From assembly GCA_047967505.1 (NCBI GenBank), contig CM106538.1: a stretch of 64,000 nt of DNA, one strand, 5' to 3'. The notes beneath the pieces were generated by a model. It was not told where the DNA came from and ran no database searches. It saw only the letters and a list, made by a program, of their open reading frames with translations. Source of the DNA: Dipteris shenzhenensis. Lineage: Eukaryota; Polypodiophyta; Polypodiopsida; Gleicheniales. Positions 33,430 through 46,300 of the stretch are shown one piece after another; positions within the stretch are counted from its first letter, which is position 1, and every line of letters starts with the position of its first letter. The position numbers were made by a program, and so were the translations under genes.

Positions 33430-36400
33430 TTATCCTATACCCATAAGCCGTCTGCAGTGTGCAAACCGCTCAGCAGCCAATCCTTTGGTCAACAGATCTG
33501 CTGGATTGTCATCAGTGTGAACTTTCACAAGCTGAAGTTGCTTGTTCTCAAGCACCTCCCTGATAAAATGATACTTCACGTCGATGTGCTTCGTCTTTGC
33601 ATGAAAAACAGGATTTCGTGCCAACTGTATGGCACTCTGACTGTCACAATGCAACAATGGAGTATCACTAGAGTAGCCCAAATCTGCCACTAGCCGAGAT
33701 AGCCATATAGCTTCCTTGCATGCCTCAGTGGCTGCAATATATTCAGCTTCTGTAGTAGACAGAGCAATGCACTGCTGCATTCTAGATACCCACGACACTG
33801 CACCTCCAGTGAAAGTGAAAACATATCCGGTAGTAGACTTCCGGGTATCAGGGTGACCGGCATAATCAGAGTCTGTATAACCCTGCACTTTTGCATCTTG
33901 ACTGCCGAAACATATACACAAGTCCTGCTCATGACACCTTTCACTGCATCCCAATGCTTCCTGCCAGGTTTAGCCATGTATCTACTAACCACTCCCACTG
34001 CAAACGCAATATCGGGCCTGGTTGCAACCATAGCATACATGAGACTGCCACACGCTGATGCATAACATGAGACTGCCACACGCTGATGCATACGGAATCT
34101 TTGACATCTCAGCCCTCTCGGCATCTGTCTGAGGGCTGTCCAAAGCACTGATTTTCACATAAGGAGGCAATGGAGTACCAATACTCTTCCCCCCCTCCAT
34201 GTGAAATCTCTGCAAGACCTTGCCAATGTATTCCTTCTGAGACAAGTATAGCAACCGCTTTTCCCTATCCCGAAGTATCCGCATGCCCAGTATATGGTTG
34301 GCATCACCAAGATCCTTCATATCAAAGGTTTGGTGCAATCTTTTCTTCAAGGCATTGATCTCCTTATGAGATTTTCCAGCAATCAACATATCATCCACAT
34401 ACAAAATGAGGATCAGTAAACTGCCATCTGAAGCTTTCTTGGTATACAAGCAGTGATCAATGTCACTTCTCCTATAACCTTGGATTCGCATGAATGTATC
34501 AAACTTATGATACCATTCTCTGGGTGCCTGCTTAAGACCATAAAGACTTTTCTTCAGTCTGCACACAAGCTTCTCCTTTCCCTTCACTCTAAAACCTTCT
34601 GGCTGCTGCATAAAAATCTCTTCATGTAAATCACCATGAAGAAATGCCGTCTTGACATCCATTTGGACCAAGTCCATATCTGCATGTGCAACCAATGCTA
34701 ATACAGTTCTGAGAGTTGTCATCTTAACGACAGGAGAGAATATCTCATCAAAGTCAACACCATATTCCTGCTTGAACCCCTTGGCAACCAGTCTGGCTTT
34801 ATGCCTTGGCTTTTCACCAGGTGTGACCTTAAGTCGATAAACCCATTTGCATGGCAGTACCTTCTTACCAGTAGGCAAGGATACCAATTCCCAAGTGCCA
34901 TTCTTGTGAAGACTGTCCATTTCAGACTTCATAGCAAGATCCCATTGAACCTTGTCTGCCCTCTGCCTAGCCTCTCTGTAGCATGAAGGCTCTCCACAAT
35001 CAGTGAGCATCAAATAATCAATGCCTGGAACAAATCTTTCTAGCTGCCGCGTCGGTCTGGTTGACCTTCTAACCCAATGACCATCGTCTTGAGCTGGCTG
35101 TCCAGCCTGTTCATCACCCAGATAAGGTGGCTGTCCCATGTCTCCTGGCTGCATTTGCATGTCAGGAAGATCACCTAACTGTGCCTCATCCATTGGGATG
35201 TCTTCTGCCATACCTGGCTGTCCATTAGGACCTGCTGCAGCATCATTTAATGGCTGGTTATGCTGCTGTTGTGGCTGATTTACAGCTTGTCTGTGTTGCC
35301 CATGATGCCTGTCATCATCAATAGTTACTTTTAAAGGTCCCTGCTGTACAACAGGTTCCTTGAACATGATGGTTTCATCAAACACGACATCATTGCTGCG
35401 TATAAGCTTTCTGTTCTTGGGATCCCAAATCCTGTAGCCCATCTCACCTTTGTCACCGTAACCTAGGAATATGCATTTAAGAGACTTTGGATCCAGTTTA
35501 GTTCTGTCCTCCCTGCGTACATGCACATACGCGACACAACCAAAGACCCGTAGGTGTTTGTAAGACGGAGGCTTACCCGTCCATGCCTGTTCAGGCACAC
35601 TGCCACAGTCTCTTGTTTGGTGACCTATTAATAAGGTGCACAGCTGTCTTTACAGCTTCAGCCCAAAATGTGTGGGGCAGTGCAGCATGTGACAACATGG
35701 ATCTGACTTTCTCTTGAATGGTCCTGAACATTTTTTCAGCGGTACCATTCTGTGGAGGATCATATGGTGCAGACAACACCCTTTGAATACCCTTTGCCTC
35801 ACAGAATTCTTGAAACTCTTTGGACAAATACTCTCCACCATTGTCAGATCGTAAAGCTTTCAGTTTATTGCCTGTCTCATTTTCGACCAGTGCAACAAAC
35901 TTAGTGAAAGCCTTGAACGTATCACTCTTCTTTTTGAGAGTGTAAACCCACACTTTGCGGGTGGCGTCATCTATGAATGACAGTATGTACTTAGAACCTC
36001 CTAAAGAGAGTGTAGGCATCTCACACACATCTGTATGTACAAGCTCCAAGAGCTGTAATTTTTGATCTGACCTTCTCTTATGAGGTATTTGTACTTGACG
36101 ACCGTAGAGACAAAATTCACATTTCTTTAAATCTGAAAATTTTAGACTCGGCAAGTAACCAAAATGAGCCAATTGCTCCATTCCCTTAATACTCATATGG
36201 CCAAGCCGGCTATGCCACAATGAAATCTTTGGCAGCTCGGCGGCATTTACATCGGAATGCGGACAATGTCCAGCATGAAGTGAATACAAAGTATCAACCT
36301 TAGGACCCCTGGCAATAGCCATTGCCCCTTTGCTGATTTTCCATTTCTGACTGCCAAAGGTGGTCTGATAACCATCGTCATCCAATAAACCTGTGGAAAT

Positions 36401-37522
36401 CAAGTTCTTCTTCACTTCAGGGACATGCTTGACTCCTTTGAGCATTAACTGTTGGCCATTTTCAAGAACAAGCCTGACATCACCTATGCCAATGATCGAA
36501 CATGCATGGTTATCACCAAGAAAGACAACTCCCTTCTGCCCTCCTGCATATCTGACAAACAGATCTCTGTAGGGTGTAACATGAAAGGAAGCACCTGAAT
36601 CTATAATCCAGGAAAGCATATCTGATCCATCACCAGCATGAAGTGTATGAGCCTCCAGTGAAGAGGTGAAACATATCTCACGTCCATTGTCACTGTCACT
36701 AACATAAGTAACATGCAGCTCCTCTTTTTCCTTGCCCTTAGACTTGCCTTGAGTCTTGCCTTCTTTGGCTCTCATGTCGTTCTTCTTTTGAAAACACTTT
36801 TTCTCAATATGTCCCTTCTTGCCGCAATAGTTGCATACAAGATCACTTTTAGAGCGGGACTTGCTCCTCTCTCTTTCTTTGTAGTTTCCACGTGTCTTGG
36901 ACCTGCTGCGTGCATTCAAAGCATTCGACTTCCCAACAGCATTGTTCTTTCTGTTCATCTCTTCCTGTAGAAGAGCACTCTCCACATCTGCAAATAACAG
37001 AATGACATTTGAGTTGCTGGTAGAAGTCCTGAATGTGTCCCATGACTCAGGTAGAGAACATAGGATGAGTGTAGCTTTCAGCTCATCATCGAGCTTCAAC
37101 CCCTGGTTGATCACCTGGCTGAATATGCTGTTAAACTCAATAATATGAGTGGACATAGGTGTCCCCTCCTTCATTTGAAGACCGACAAGCTTTTTCAGCC
37201 AGTAAGCTTTTCCCGTGGCACTTTTCTTGGCATAAGTATCCTCAAGACGTTGCCACATCCTCCACGCAGTAGGTTCATCCCTGATGCCTACAACTAGTGA
37301 ATCAACAACTGTAAGCATAATGGTCGACATGGCCAAGTTGTCCATCTTCTCCCACTGCTCATCAGTAACGTTGGAGGGCTTAACACCCTTCTCCTTTATA
37401 GGCTTGTACTGGTCCTTCTGCATCAGCACATTGTAGCATTGTGTCCTCCATATGTCGTAGTTTTTAGCTCCTTCGAGCTTCTTTATCTGGAACAAGGACG
37501 ACACGTCGCTGCCGGAACTCAT
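33430..37522 (-). pseudogene. Copia-2 gag-pol, nearly intact
   Basis: A single 643-codon frame from ATG 37522 covers gag with CNYCGKKGHIEKKC, protease (WIIDSGASFHVT) and integrase (LWHSRLGHMS, CEFCLYGRQ, RSDNGGEYLS). A one-base loss near 35597 shifts to a 537-codon frame with integrase C-terminus and reverse transcriptase (LYVDDMLIAG). A 28-bp tandem duplication at 34037-34092 breaks the frame in ASACGSLMYA, and a small deletion near 33945 precedes RNase H (LHCDSQSAIQLA, HIDVKYHFIRE), which ends at 33430. All catalytic motifs are present, so only three lesions separate it from an open polyprotein. Confidence 0.93.
34037..34092. repeat. 28-bp perfect tandem duplication in Copia-2 pol
   Basis: The unit beginning acatgagactgccacacg is present at 34037-34064 and 34065-34092. 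Its length is not a multiple of three, so it frameshifts the reverse transcriptase/RNase H connection. Confidence 0.9.
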
Positions 37523-38589
37523 GGTAAAGAAAGTAGAGTTTGTTCCTCAATGGAACCGCCTGACTCCCTGTAGGCGTGCAATTAAGCACCAGTCACTCCA
37601 AGAAAATTCTCCCGCAGCGGAAGTACGATCAAAAGTGAACTTGGTACTGTTTCAGTGGCATAAAACCAACTGAAAGTCTTTCTCCCACTTGCTGCAGAAA
37701 CAGTACAGCAAGCTGTTCCTGTCTTTTCGCTGGCGAAAGTGCGGTACGGCTGCGTCAAATCGCTCCAGAAAAATCCCAGAACTGATATAATAAAAAACAG
37801 CAGTACTTTTTGACTTTTTTTTTTTTTAAAGTCAAATATGGTCAAACCTGCTGTTTGACAGTCCCGGACTGTCAAAAAACAGTAAATCTCTGATTTTTTG
37901 ATGAAAATCCCTGATTTTAGACCTCCATATGCTCCAGAAACTTCCCCCCCAACTGAATTTACAGTTTGGAAGTGAGGTGGCTCAAAAGCCCTTTGAATGC
38001 ATGAAGAAAATCAGAGATTTGACCTCCAATCTGGAAAAGATTGACCTTTGACCAAACACTGTAAGTCAAATTTGCACTTTCAAAGCATAGTAGTGCTCCA
38101 CGAGATAGTCTGATCCATGTAGAGTGCTCCCACTTGACAAATTGCCGGTCAGGCAACAAAAGCCCCAAATTTGACGAAAGTCAAACTTGGTCAAAATCGA
38201 CCAAATCTGTACCAAATGTGGTTGTACTTTCAGCAACAAGTTAAAGCATATGTCCCACGCACAATAGCATCAAAAGCCCCTTGAATTGACGGCACATTCC
38301 GTGCATTAACACAGTATATGGCATCAAGTGCTACTGCTCACAAGGCATGTGACTGCACGTCCATTGACTTGCATTCAAAAAAACATACGCTGCATATGTC
38401 AACACAGATCTGACCAATGCATATACCAGTGCCAACACTGTGTACAATCACTGGCCAAGTGATAAGACCTGTCTCAACACTGTTTGCGGCATAAGCTAAG
38501 CCTCAGTGCGAGTGTAAGCCCTGCCCAAGTAGAACACCTGTACGTGCAAGTTTGCAGTACGAGGTACGAAAGCCTATGATGCCGGCCTG

Positions 38590-38682
38590 AGTCTCTCTCT
38601 CTCTCTCAAGCCCTCCTACCTCTCACTGCCCCTTGTCCCCTCAAATTGGGGGCTCACAAGTGGGCACAGTGAGTTTCTAACA
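38590..38682 (-). repeat. Copia-3 3' LTR, truncated
   Basis: It begins TGTTAGAAACTCACTGTG after a polypurine tract and matches the start of the 5' LTR for about 95 bp, then ends in a CT repeat where Copia-2-derived sequence begins. About 240 bp are missing. Confidence 0.85.
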
Positions 38683-38695
38683 CCCCCCCTCAATG

Positions 38696-41600
38696 TCACA
38701 ACTGTAGGCCAATCCCCATTTGTTTGATGAGGTGCTCCATCTGTTCTCGAGGAAGTGCCTTCGTGAAGAGGTCAGACAAGTCCTCGGCGGTCGGGCAGTA
38801 CATAAGCTCGATCACGTCGTCGATAATGAGCTCTCGAACAAAGTGGTAATGAACTTCGATGTGCTTGGTCCGTGCATGGTACACTGGATTCTTGGCAATG
38901 GCTATGTGATTGTCGCACATCAGCACTGTTGCATCCTCTTGACACACGCCCATGTCCTCCAGAATCCACCTCAACCACAGTGTCTCACAAGCTGCTGTAC
39001 ACGCGGCTCTGTACTCTACCTCTGTAGATGAAAGGGCCACTATGGGTTGCTTCTTACTCAGCCAAGAGATGGCACCAGATGCAAGTAAAAAACAATACCC
39101 TATTGTGGATCTCCTGGTGTCAGCATCACCCGCCCAATCACTGTCACAAAACCCGCCTAGTTCGATGCCTTTGGTATAGGTGATCCCGTAGGTGCAAGTA
39201 CCCTTTAGATACCTCAGCACCCGTAAACCTGCATCCCAATGACTCTTCCTTGGAGAAGCAGAGAACTAGCATAATAGCCCAACTGCATAACAAATATCAG
39301 GTCGAGCATTGGTAAGGTAAAGCAAACTTCCTACCAATCGTCAGTACAAAGGAGTATCAACCGGCTGAGATGTGTCGTGAACACTTAGCTTGAGCCCGAC
39401 CTCCATGGGAGTTACTGCTGTCCTGCAATCCTCCATCTGAAATCTCTTCAGAAGTTCTCTGTAATATTTCTCCTGTGAAATGAAGATCCTGTCTTTGGCC
39501 TGCTTTACTTCTATCCCAAGGAAGTAGTGTAATAACCCAAGGTCAGTCATCTCAAACTCAGACATGAGTAGCTCCTTGACCTGAGAAATCTTCTTGACAT
39601 GGTCACCTGTCAAGATAAGATCATCAACATAGAGGATGAGTACCAATCGCAACCCCTTCTCAATGAACAAGTAGAGGTTTGCCTCAGAAGGGCTCCGACT
39701 TAGCCCTATCTTCTGAAAGAATACATCAATCCTTTGGTACCAAGCTCTGGGGGCCTGTTTCAGCCTGCATAGCACCTCTTCAACTTGCAGACCTTTAATG
39801 GGGACCCTGGATCTTGAAAGCCTGGTGGCTGCTCTACGTATACCCCCTCCTCTAGGGTTCCATTAAGGAATGCGGACTTCACGTCCATTTGAAAAATAGG
39901 CCACTGGAATTGGGCAGCAAGAGCAATCACTGTCCGGATAGTAACCATGCGAGCTGTGGGAGCAAAAGTTTCATCAAAATCCATGCCTTCAGTTTGAGCA
40001 AAACCTTTGACCACTAACCTTGCTTTATACTTATCCAAGCTGCCGTCTGATTTGTATTTAAGTTTGTATACCCACTTAGTGCCGATGACTTTCCGTCGCA
40101 GGGGCCTGGCCACTAAGTCCAAGGTATTGTTCTTCAAGATAGCATCCATCTCTGCCTACATGCCAGCCTGCCATTATGGATGATCCTTCGCCTCCTCGTA
40201 GGTCCTTGGCCCTTCAAGCTGAGCCACCAACGCAAAATTCACGGATGGGGTCTTCTGAAGACGTTGGGACCGTCGCAATCCAAAACTGTTACTCTCAAGT
40301 ATTTCGGTGACCCAAGAGTCTTCCAATGTCCGTAGATATCATTCGGGCAACCTCTTCTGCTTCTCAGTGGGAGGAGGAACTGGAACTGCTTCTGGAACAT
40401 CCTGCTCTTCCTCAGTACCTTGTGGAACATTGGCTTCCGATTTCGCCACCTCTTGGATGGTCAACCTGGGGCGGGGTGGGTTCAGGGTTGAACAATCTCC
40501 TCCTCCTCAATCTGAGGCTCCTCCTGGGGTTCAGGTTCATTTTCCTCGAAGACAACATCCCGACTGATAAGGATCTGCTTCTTTACTGGGTCGAAGAGTT
40601 GATAGGCCTTGGATTCTTCGCTGTACCCAACAAAGATACATTTTCTGCTCCGGGAATCAAGCTTGGTCCTGTCTTCCTTGTGCACATGCACCCATGCGTT
40701 AGAACCAAAAATGCGAAGATGAGTGATAGAGGGCTTCTTACCAAAAAATGCCTCATATGGAGTCTTGTCCTTGACGGCCTTCGTCTTGGTCCTGTTGAGA
40801 ATGCGTACGGCTGTATTGATAGCTTCACTCCAATAGACTTTAGAAAGGTTCCTACCTCGAAGCATAGCAAGCCCTGTCTCCATGGTGGTTCTATGCTTCC
40901 TCTCGGCTACCCCGTTTTGCTGAGAAGTATGTGCTGTGGTGAGTTGTCGCTTGATCCCATGCTTGCGACAAAATATGTTGAAGTCATTTGAGGTGAATTC
41001 ACCCCCCTATTTGTACAGAACGTCTTGACATCCTCCCCTGTCTCCTTTTCAACTCTACCCTTCCAGTCCTTGAACTTCTCAAAAGCCTGTGACTTTTTGG
41101 CCAAGCAATACACCCAGGTCATTCTATTGAAATCATCCACAAAGAGAAGTGAGTACCTGGATCCTGCCCACGATGCTGTAGACATTGGGCCACAAATGTC
41201 GGCATGAACCAACTCAAGTGGTTTGCTGGCCCGAAACGAGGCCTCTTGTGGGAACTTATCCCTGTGCTGCTTGCCTTCTAGACAAGCCCTACAGACACCA
41301 TCCTTACCTATAATTGGTGGAAGTCCATCCACCATCTTCGACTTTGACATTTCAGCCAAGGTTCCATAGCTGGCGTCATCGAAGCGCTCATGCCAAAGTT
41401 TGGGCTTTCCGTTGTCTTCATGAACCAACATTGCACTGAGGCGGTACAATCCGTTCTCTTCAACTCCTTGAGCCACCATATGTCCATTTGCTTTGCATGT
41501 CACGGTGACCTTGCCATCTTGAAAGAGAACTGCCATGTTGTTTTTGTTCATCTGACTTACAAACAGTAAGTTCTTGCAAAGATTGGGTACATAAAGTACT

Positions 41601-41913
41601 CTTGAGATATCCTTCTCCTCACCCGTTGTTATAATGAAAGGAATGCTACCGATGCCCTTCACAGGACACGTTACCGATGCCCTTCACAGGACACGTCCAG
41701 CTATCCCCGACAGAAACTTTGGAATCCGGGTGTATCCTTTCCATGGTTTTGAACCAAGTCTTTCTGTTAGACATGTGCTTTGAAGCACCGCTGTCAACAT
41801 ACCAACCCTATTTTCCTTCACTGACTGCATACGCTGAACAAAGTTCATTGATTAAAAACAACTGTCCAGTCGTCACATTGGCAGAATCATTCTTAGGCTC
41901 TTCTTTGTTCCTG
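38696..41913 (-). pseudogene. Copia-3 pol: protease, integrase, reverse transcriptase, RNase H
   Basis: In order on the minus strand: protease WYVDSGASKHMS (near 41800), preceded by a TAG; gag-pre-integrase and integrase core at 41662-40907, where the expected acidic residue in the (T/S)DxGGEF motif reads TNRG; integrase C-terminus 40883-40482; reverse transcriptase 40149-39341 with LYVDDLILTGD; RNase H 39220-38696 with HIEVHYHFVRE. Frame changes near 40980, 40490, 39775 and 39340, a 25-bp duplication at 41647-41696 and stops make it non-functional. Confidence 0.9.
41647..41696. repeat. 25-bp perfect tandem duplication in Copia-3 pol
   Basis: The unit starting taccgatgcccttcacagg lies at 41647-41671 and 41672-41696 without mismatch, shifting the frame between protease and integrase. 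Confidence 0.9.
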
Positions 41914-41918
41914 GCTTC

Positions 41919-42428
41919 TGTGATGTGCACGGATTTGTATCCGGGTACACAAGACTAGCTCAGGTAGCCTGGGGAGGCTTAGAGCTAGGCAGGCTTGATG
42001 GGTTGAGTGACAAGGGTACGAACCAATTAGAGGTCTTCGCTATTTTTGGCACTTAGGGCCCGAGTCTATATAAAGGGCCAAGAGGTTCAGTTCTCAGAGA
42101 GCCGATGGGAGCAAGTCTCGTTTCCAAGTGCTAGGTCTGCTCCTGGATTGAGTCGTGGACGCGCGCCTGCATCATACCGTAGCCCAAGGCCCAGCAGCAG
42201 AGCTTCACAGCACCACCTCGTAATATGGGACACCAGGCTGGTTAGGATCTAGTTGGGAGTTTGTGCCAGTGGCTCAACTCGTGGCTCGAAGGGGACATCT
42301 CTTGATTCGGGATCACATCTCGTAGATGTCATGGTTGGGTGGTGAGCAGCCTGCTCAGTTTTCTCATGTTGGTGTGTTCTTGTGTTTGCTTGCAAATCCA
42401 AAGTTTCAGGAGTGCTCGGATTGTGTCA
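41919..42428 (+). repeat. Gypsy-1 5' LTR
   Basis: 510 bp with TG…CA ends, TATA-like gtctatataaaggg (42062-42075) and a copy of the sequence at 55607-56136. It is shorter than the 3' LTR by several small deletions. Confidence 0.95.
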
Positions 42429-42443
42429 GTTGGTATCAGAGCC

Positions 42444-43368
42444 AACTCCTGAGGTAGGAACTTTTGTTGCGAGAATTTTGGACGATTTTTTTTCTCCAGG
42501 TATGCCCTAATTTCGAAATTCATGTTCAGTACCCTGCAAGTGCTTGTTTGGTTCATCGGTTTTGGGAAGTGGTTAAGATTAGGCAAAGAAGGTAGGAGAA
42601 AGCAGAGGGTGAGTGAATTCGGAACTGAGGCGTTAGGTAAGAGAGAGAACGAGGTGTAACTTGGAGGGCCAGCGAACGATTGCAGGGGAGAGAGATTGTA
42701 GGTGAGAAGCGCTCATAGGAGTGAAGATATGGGCTGATCGTTGGTAAGCGATGGGCTGAGGCGGAGCTTCAGTTGCACCTAGGTATGGTCGGACTGAGCA
42801 GAGACCCGGAGAGCGCCATAGGCTGGAGCAGTTCATTAGAGCAGCTCGCAGCCAAGGGGTGAGTCATGGGGTGCGCCATGGGTGGGAGCAGATCGCAGGC
42901 AAGGCTGTGCTAATTCGGGGGAGGTCTGGATGCTAAAAAAAGCACCAGCCCTCCAACTTAGGAGGGTGGGCTTTTTTGCTAAAAACAGCACCACCTCTCC
43001 AACTTAGGAGGGTGGGTTTTTTTTTTGACAGCTGAACTCTCTCAGAGTTGCGCCCACCTATTCTAGAGCATAGCGCGGCAGCAGCTCCTCCCCTTCTCAT
43101 GATCTGTGCGCAAGTCTCTACCCCTCTACGCCCCTCTTGACGATTCCTCTCAGGTACCGCCTGCTGCAGATTTTCGTGCAGGCCAGCAAGGAGCTCGGCT
43201 CCTGGATGGACAGCCTCCGCCAGCCCCTTCTTCTTTCGACCAGCCAGCCTCTTTCTCTCATCCCCTTCTGTTTCGTCAGATTTTCTCTCTGTTCCACTCT
43301 CCTAGTTTCAAGCCCACCTGTCCCTTCTCTTCTCTCAGCCTATTTTCTTCATCAGATTCGATTCAGTT
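42444..43368 (+). promoter_or_regulatory. Gypsy-1 leader with a duplicated hairpin unit
   Basis: Non-coding leader between primer site and gag. A ~47-bp unit containing cctccaacttaggagg, able to pair its cctcc and ggagg arms, is repeated at 42931-42976 and 42978-43024. The function is unknown; leaders of retroelements often hold packaging signals. Confidence 0.6.
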
Positions 43369-46300
43369 ATGGCTGATTCTGTAGACCCTGAGCTTGCGAT
43401 GGGAGACTAGGATATCAACTACCATGCGGAGGATCATGAGGGTCTCTACGATGATCTGATTACGAAAAAAGCCTTCAGTGAATCCACCACTGCTCTTGAT
43501 GGAAAGTTTGAGCAGGTTAACACGAATCAAATGGGGTTGACACAGCAACTCCAAGGGATTCAGACTACACTCACACTTTTGACTAGCACTGTTGAGGCGC
43601 TCACGCATGTGGATGCCATGGCTTCAGTGTTAGGTCCGAACATCACTCCAGATCCTTTCCCCCGAGACCACAAGTCTCGTACCAAGGAGGTTGTTGACAC
43701 TTGGTTGCACAAGTGGCAAGTACACTTCCAGTTTCACCCTTATCCAGATGACAAGAAAATACAGCTTGTAGCCAAGTTTATGTCAAGAAAGGCTTTATTG
43801 TGGTGAAAGAAACCCCAACCCAAGCCTACAACATGGATAGAATTTGAAGGGGTCTTCAAGAAAGAGTTTCCGAAGAAGGAGGAAGATTATGATATCGTAG
43901 GCAAGCTCAAAGCCCTCGATATGTCCAAGCTGAATTTGACTTTTGAGGTTTATCTTCAGAGGTTTCGGGATTTGCAGACAAGAGCTACAAAGATGGATCC
44001 AGTGACCTTGTTGGGTTTCTTTGTGGATGGTTTGCCTGACTCGTACAAGTTACAGATCAAGAACAACAAGTGTACCACGTTGCAAGAGGCCATGAATTAC
44101 GCGCGCATTTATGATGATACCATGGCCAGCGCAAAGGGAACCACAGTAGCCGACACAGGTGGAAAGAACAAGAGGAAGTTCTTCCAGTCTACCACTGGTA
44201 CCGGGGAGTCAAAGTCTATAGACAACGCCTCCAAGAAACATTTGACTCCGGTGAAGAATGGTCGTGCCTGTTTCCTTCGTACCTTAAAGCTAAAGAAAGA
44301 GGGACGTTGCTTCATCTGCGAGGAGCCGGGCCACACTAAGAATGATTGTCCTAAGCGCAAGAACCAGAAGCAAGCGCTGGGACCGAAGCTCTATGCGGGT
44401 CCGGGTACCAAAGCTAGGGGAGCTAATCAAGTTTCGATGATAGGTATTTCTGTGAATGTCATTACCTGCCCACTTTCTTGCAATTGCACTTTTAATACTT
44501 CGTTATTTGGTTCCCATGATCTTTTCCGAGTTTATGGAGAAGTTAGTGACCAAAGAGTTCACATTCTCTTTGACCCGGACAGCTCTCACAACTTTGTTAA
44601 TTACAAACTTTTGCAGAAGATGGGGCTGTCCACGATACCTAGCGATCACACCTATGAGGTGCAGCGTCCAGCTGGGAAGCAATTTTGGGATCGCAAGATT
44701 GAAGCGCTTTCTATCCGGATTCAAGATTACGCAGCGGCTCTTACATGCTATGTCATGCACTTGGAGCATGTGGACTTGTTAATCGGAATAGAGTGGTTTA
44801 AAACCCACGATATTTGGATTGGATGGAAGGACCATACTCTTTCTTTTTTGGATAAGGACACCCGATTTTGTATTCAGTGTGATAACATTCCCTCTTCTCA
44901 GGGACCTATTGTATCTACGATGCAGCTTCGGAATATATTAAACACTTCTCAGTATGATGTCTATCAGTGTGTTTTGATTCCGCTTTCTTCATTTGTTGTC
45001 TCTGTTAATAACAAGAATGATTTAAGTGTGTTTGAACACCGTGAATTGAGAACGTTGTTAGATGATTTCATGGACGTATTCCCTGTTCAACTGCCGGAAG
45101 GTTTATCTCCAGAGCGGGCAGTAGATCATCGCATAGACTTAGTACCTGGGGCTCAACCTATTAGTGTTCCACCTTATAGGATGAGCCAGCTTGAGGAGGA
45201 TGAGTTAGCTTCACAGCTACAGGATTATTTGAATATGGGCTATATTCGCCCAAGTAAATCACCTTGGGGAGCACATGTCCTCTTAAGAAAGAAGAAAGAT
45301 GCTACATGGAGAATGTGTATAGATTATAAACGATTGAATAAAGTGACAATTAAGAATCGATACCCTCTACCTCGTTCCGATGATCTAATAGACCGTTTGG
45401 CTGGAGCGAAGTATTTCACTAAGATTGATTTGCGTACGGGTTATCACCAAATCCGTATCTATGCTAAACACATAGATAGAACCGCATTCCAAACTAGGTA
45501 TGGCCACTACGAGTTTCTTGTATTACCTTTTGGTTTGACCAATGCTCCTGCCACCTTCTAGCAAATGATGAACGATTTGTTCCGAGATTTTCTGGGAAAA
45601 TTCGCTGTAGTGTTCTTAGATGACATCTTGGTATATAGCCGAACGCTAGAGGATCACATAGGACACCTCCGGATTGTCTTAGTTATTCTAAGACAGCATA
45701 AACTCTATGCCAAGATGAGTAAATGTGACTTCTTTATGAAAGAGATCATTTACTTAGGACACAAGATTTCTTCTGAAGGTATTAGCATTGATCTGGATCG
45801 TATCCAAAAGGTTTTAAAATGGCCTATCCCTCAAACTGTGAAACAACTTCGTTCTTTCCTAGGATTTACGGTATTTCTACAAAAGTCTGTGCGTGATTAT
45901 TCACACATCACGGCACCCCTGACAAACATATTAAAAGGTCGTGGACGCAGGTCTACCCAACCGATCTCTTGGAATGATGCATTGAACAAGGCTTTTGAAA
46001 CCTTGAAGTTTTCTATCAAGGAAGCACCCGTTCTTGCATTACCCGATCCTACCCGGCCTTATGTTTTAGAGGCCAATGCGAGTGATTTTGTGATTGGGGC
46101 AGCCTTATTCCAAGAGGACAGACCTGTAGCTTTTGAGAGTAAGAAGCTGGACGACACCCAATATCGTTGGCCCAAAAGAACTCTATGCAATAGTATATGG
46201 CCTGAAGGTTTGGAGACACTACTTGTATGGTTCGAAGTTTCTTGTATTGACCGATCATCAGTCAATCAAGTATGTGTGTGATAGGTCTGAATTGAGGGGA

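Larger units (their letters stand above)
33105..38585 (-). mobile_element. Copia-2, Ty1/copia retrotransposon lacking its 5' LTR
   Basis: On the minus strand the order is leader (about 38585-37523), gag-pol (37522-33430), polypurine tract (aagtgggaggt at 33340-33350) and 3' LTR (33339-33105). The leader matches the Copia-1 leader, including the tgcacggaatgtgc and gacgtgcagtcacatgcc stretches. No TGTTGGGGTAAAGG occurs at the right-hand side, so the 5' LTR was lost together with flanking Copia-4 and part of the Copia-3 LTR. Confidence 0.88.
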
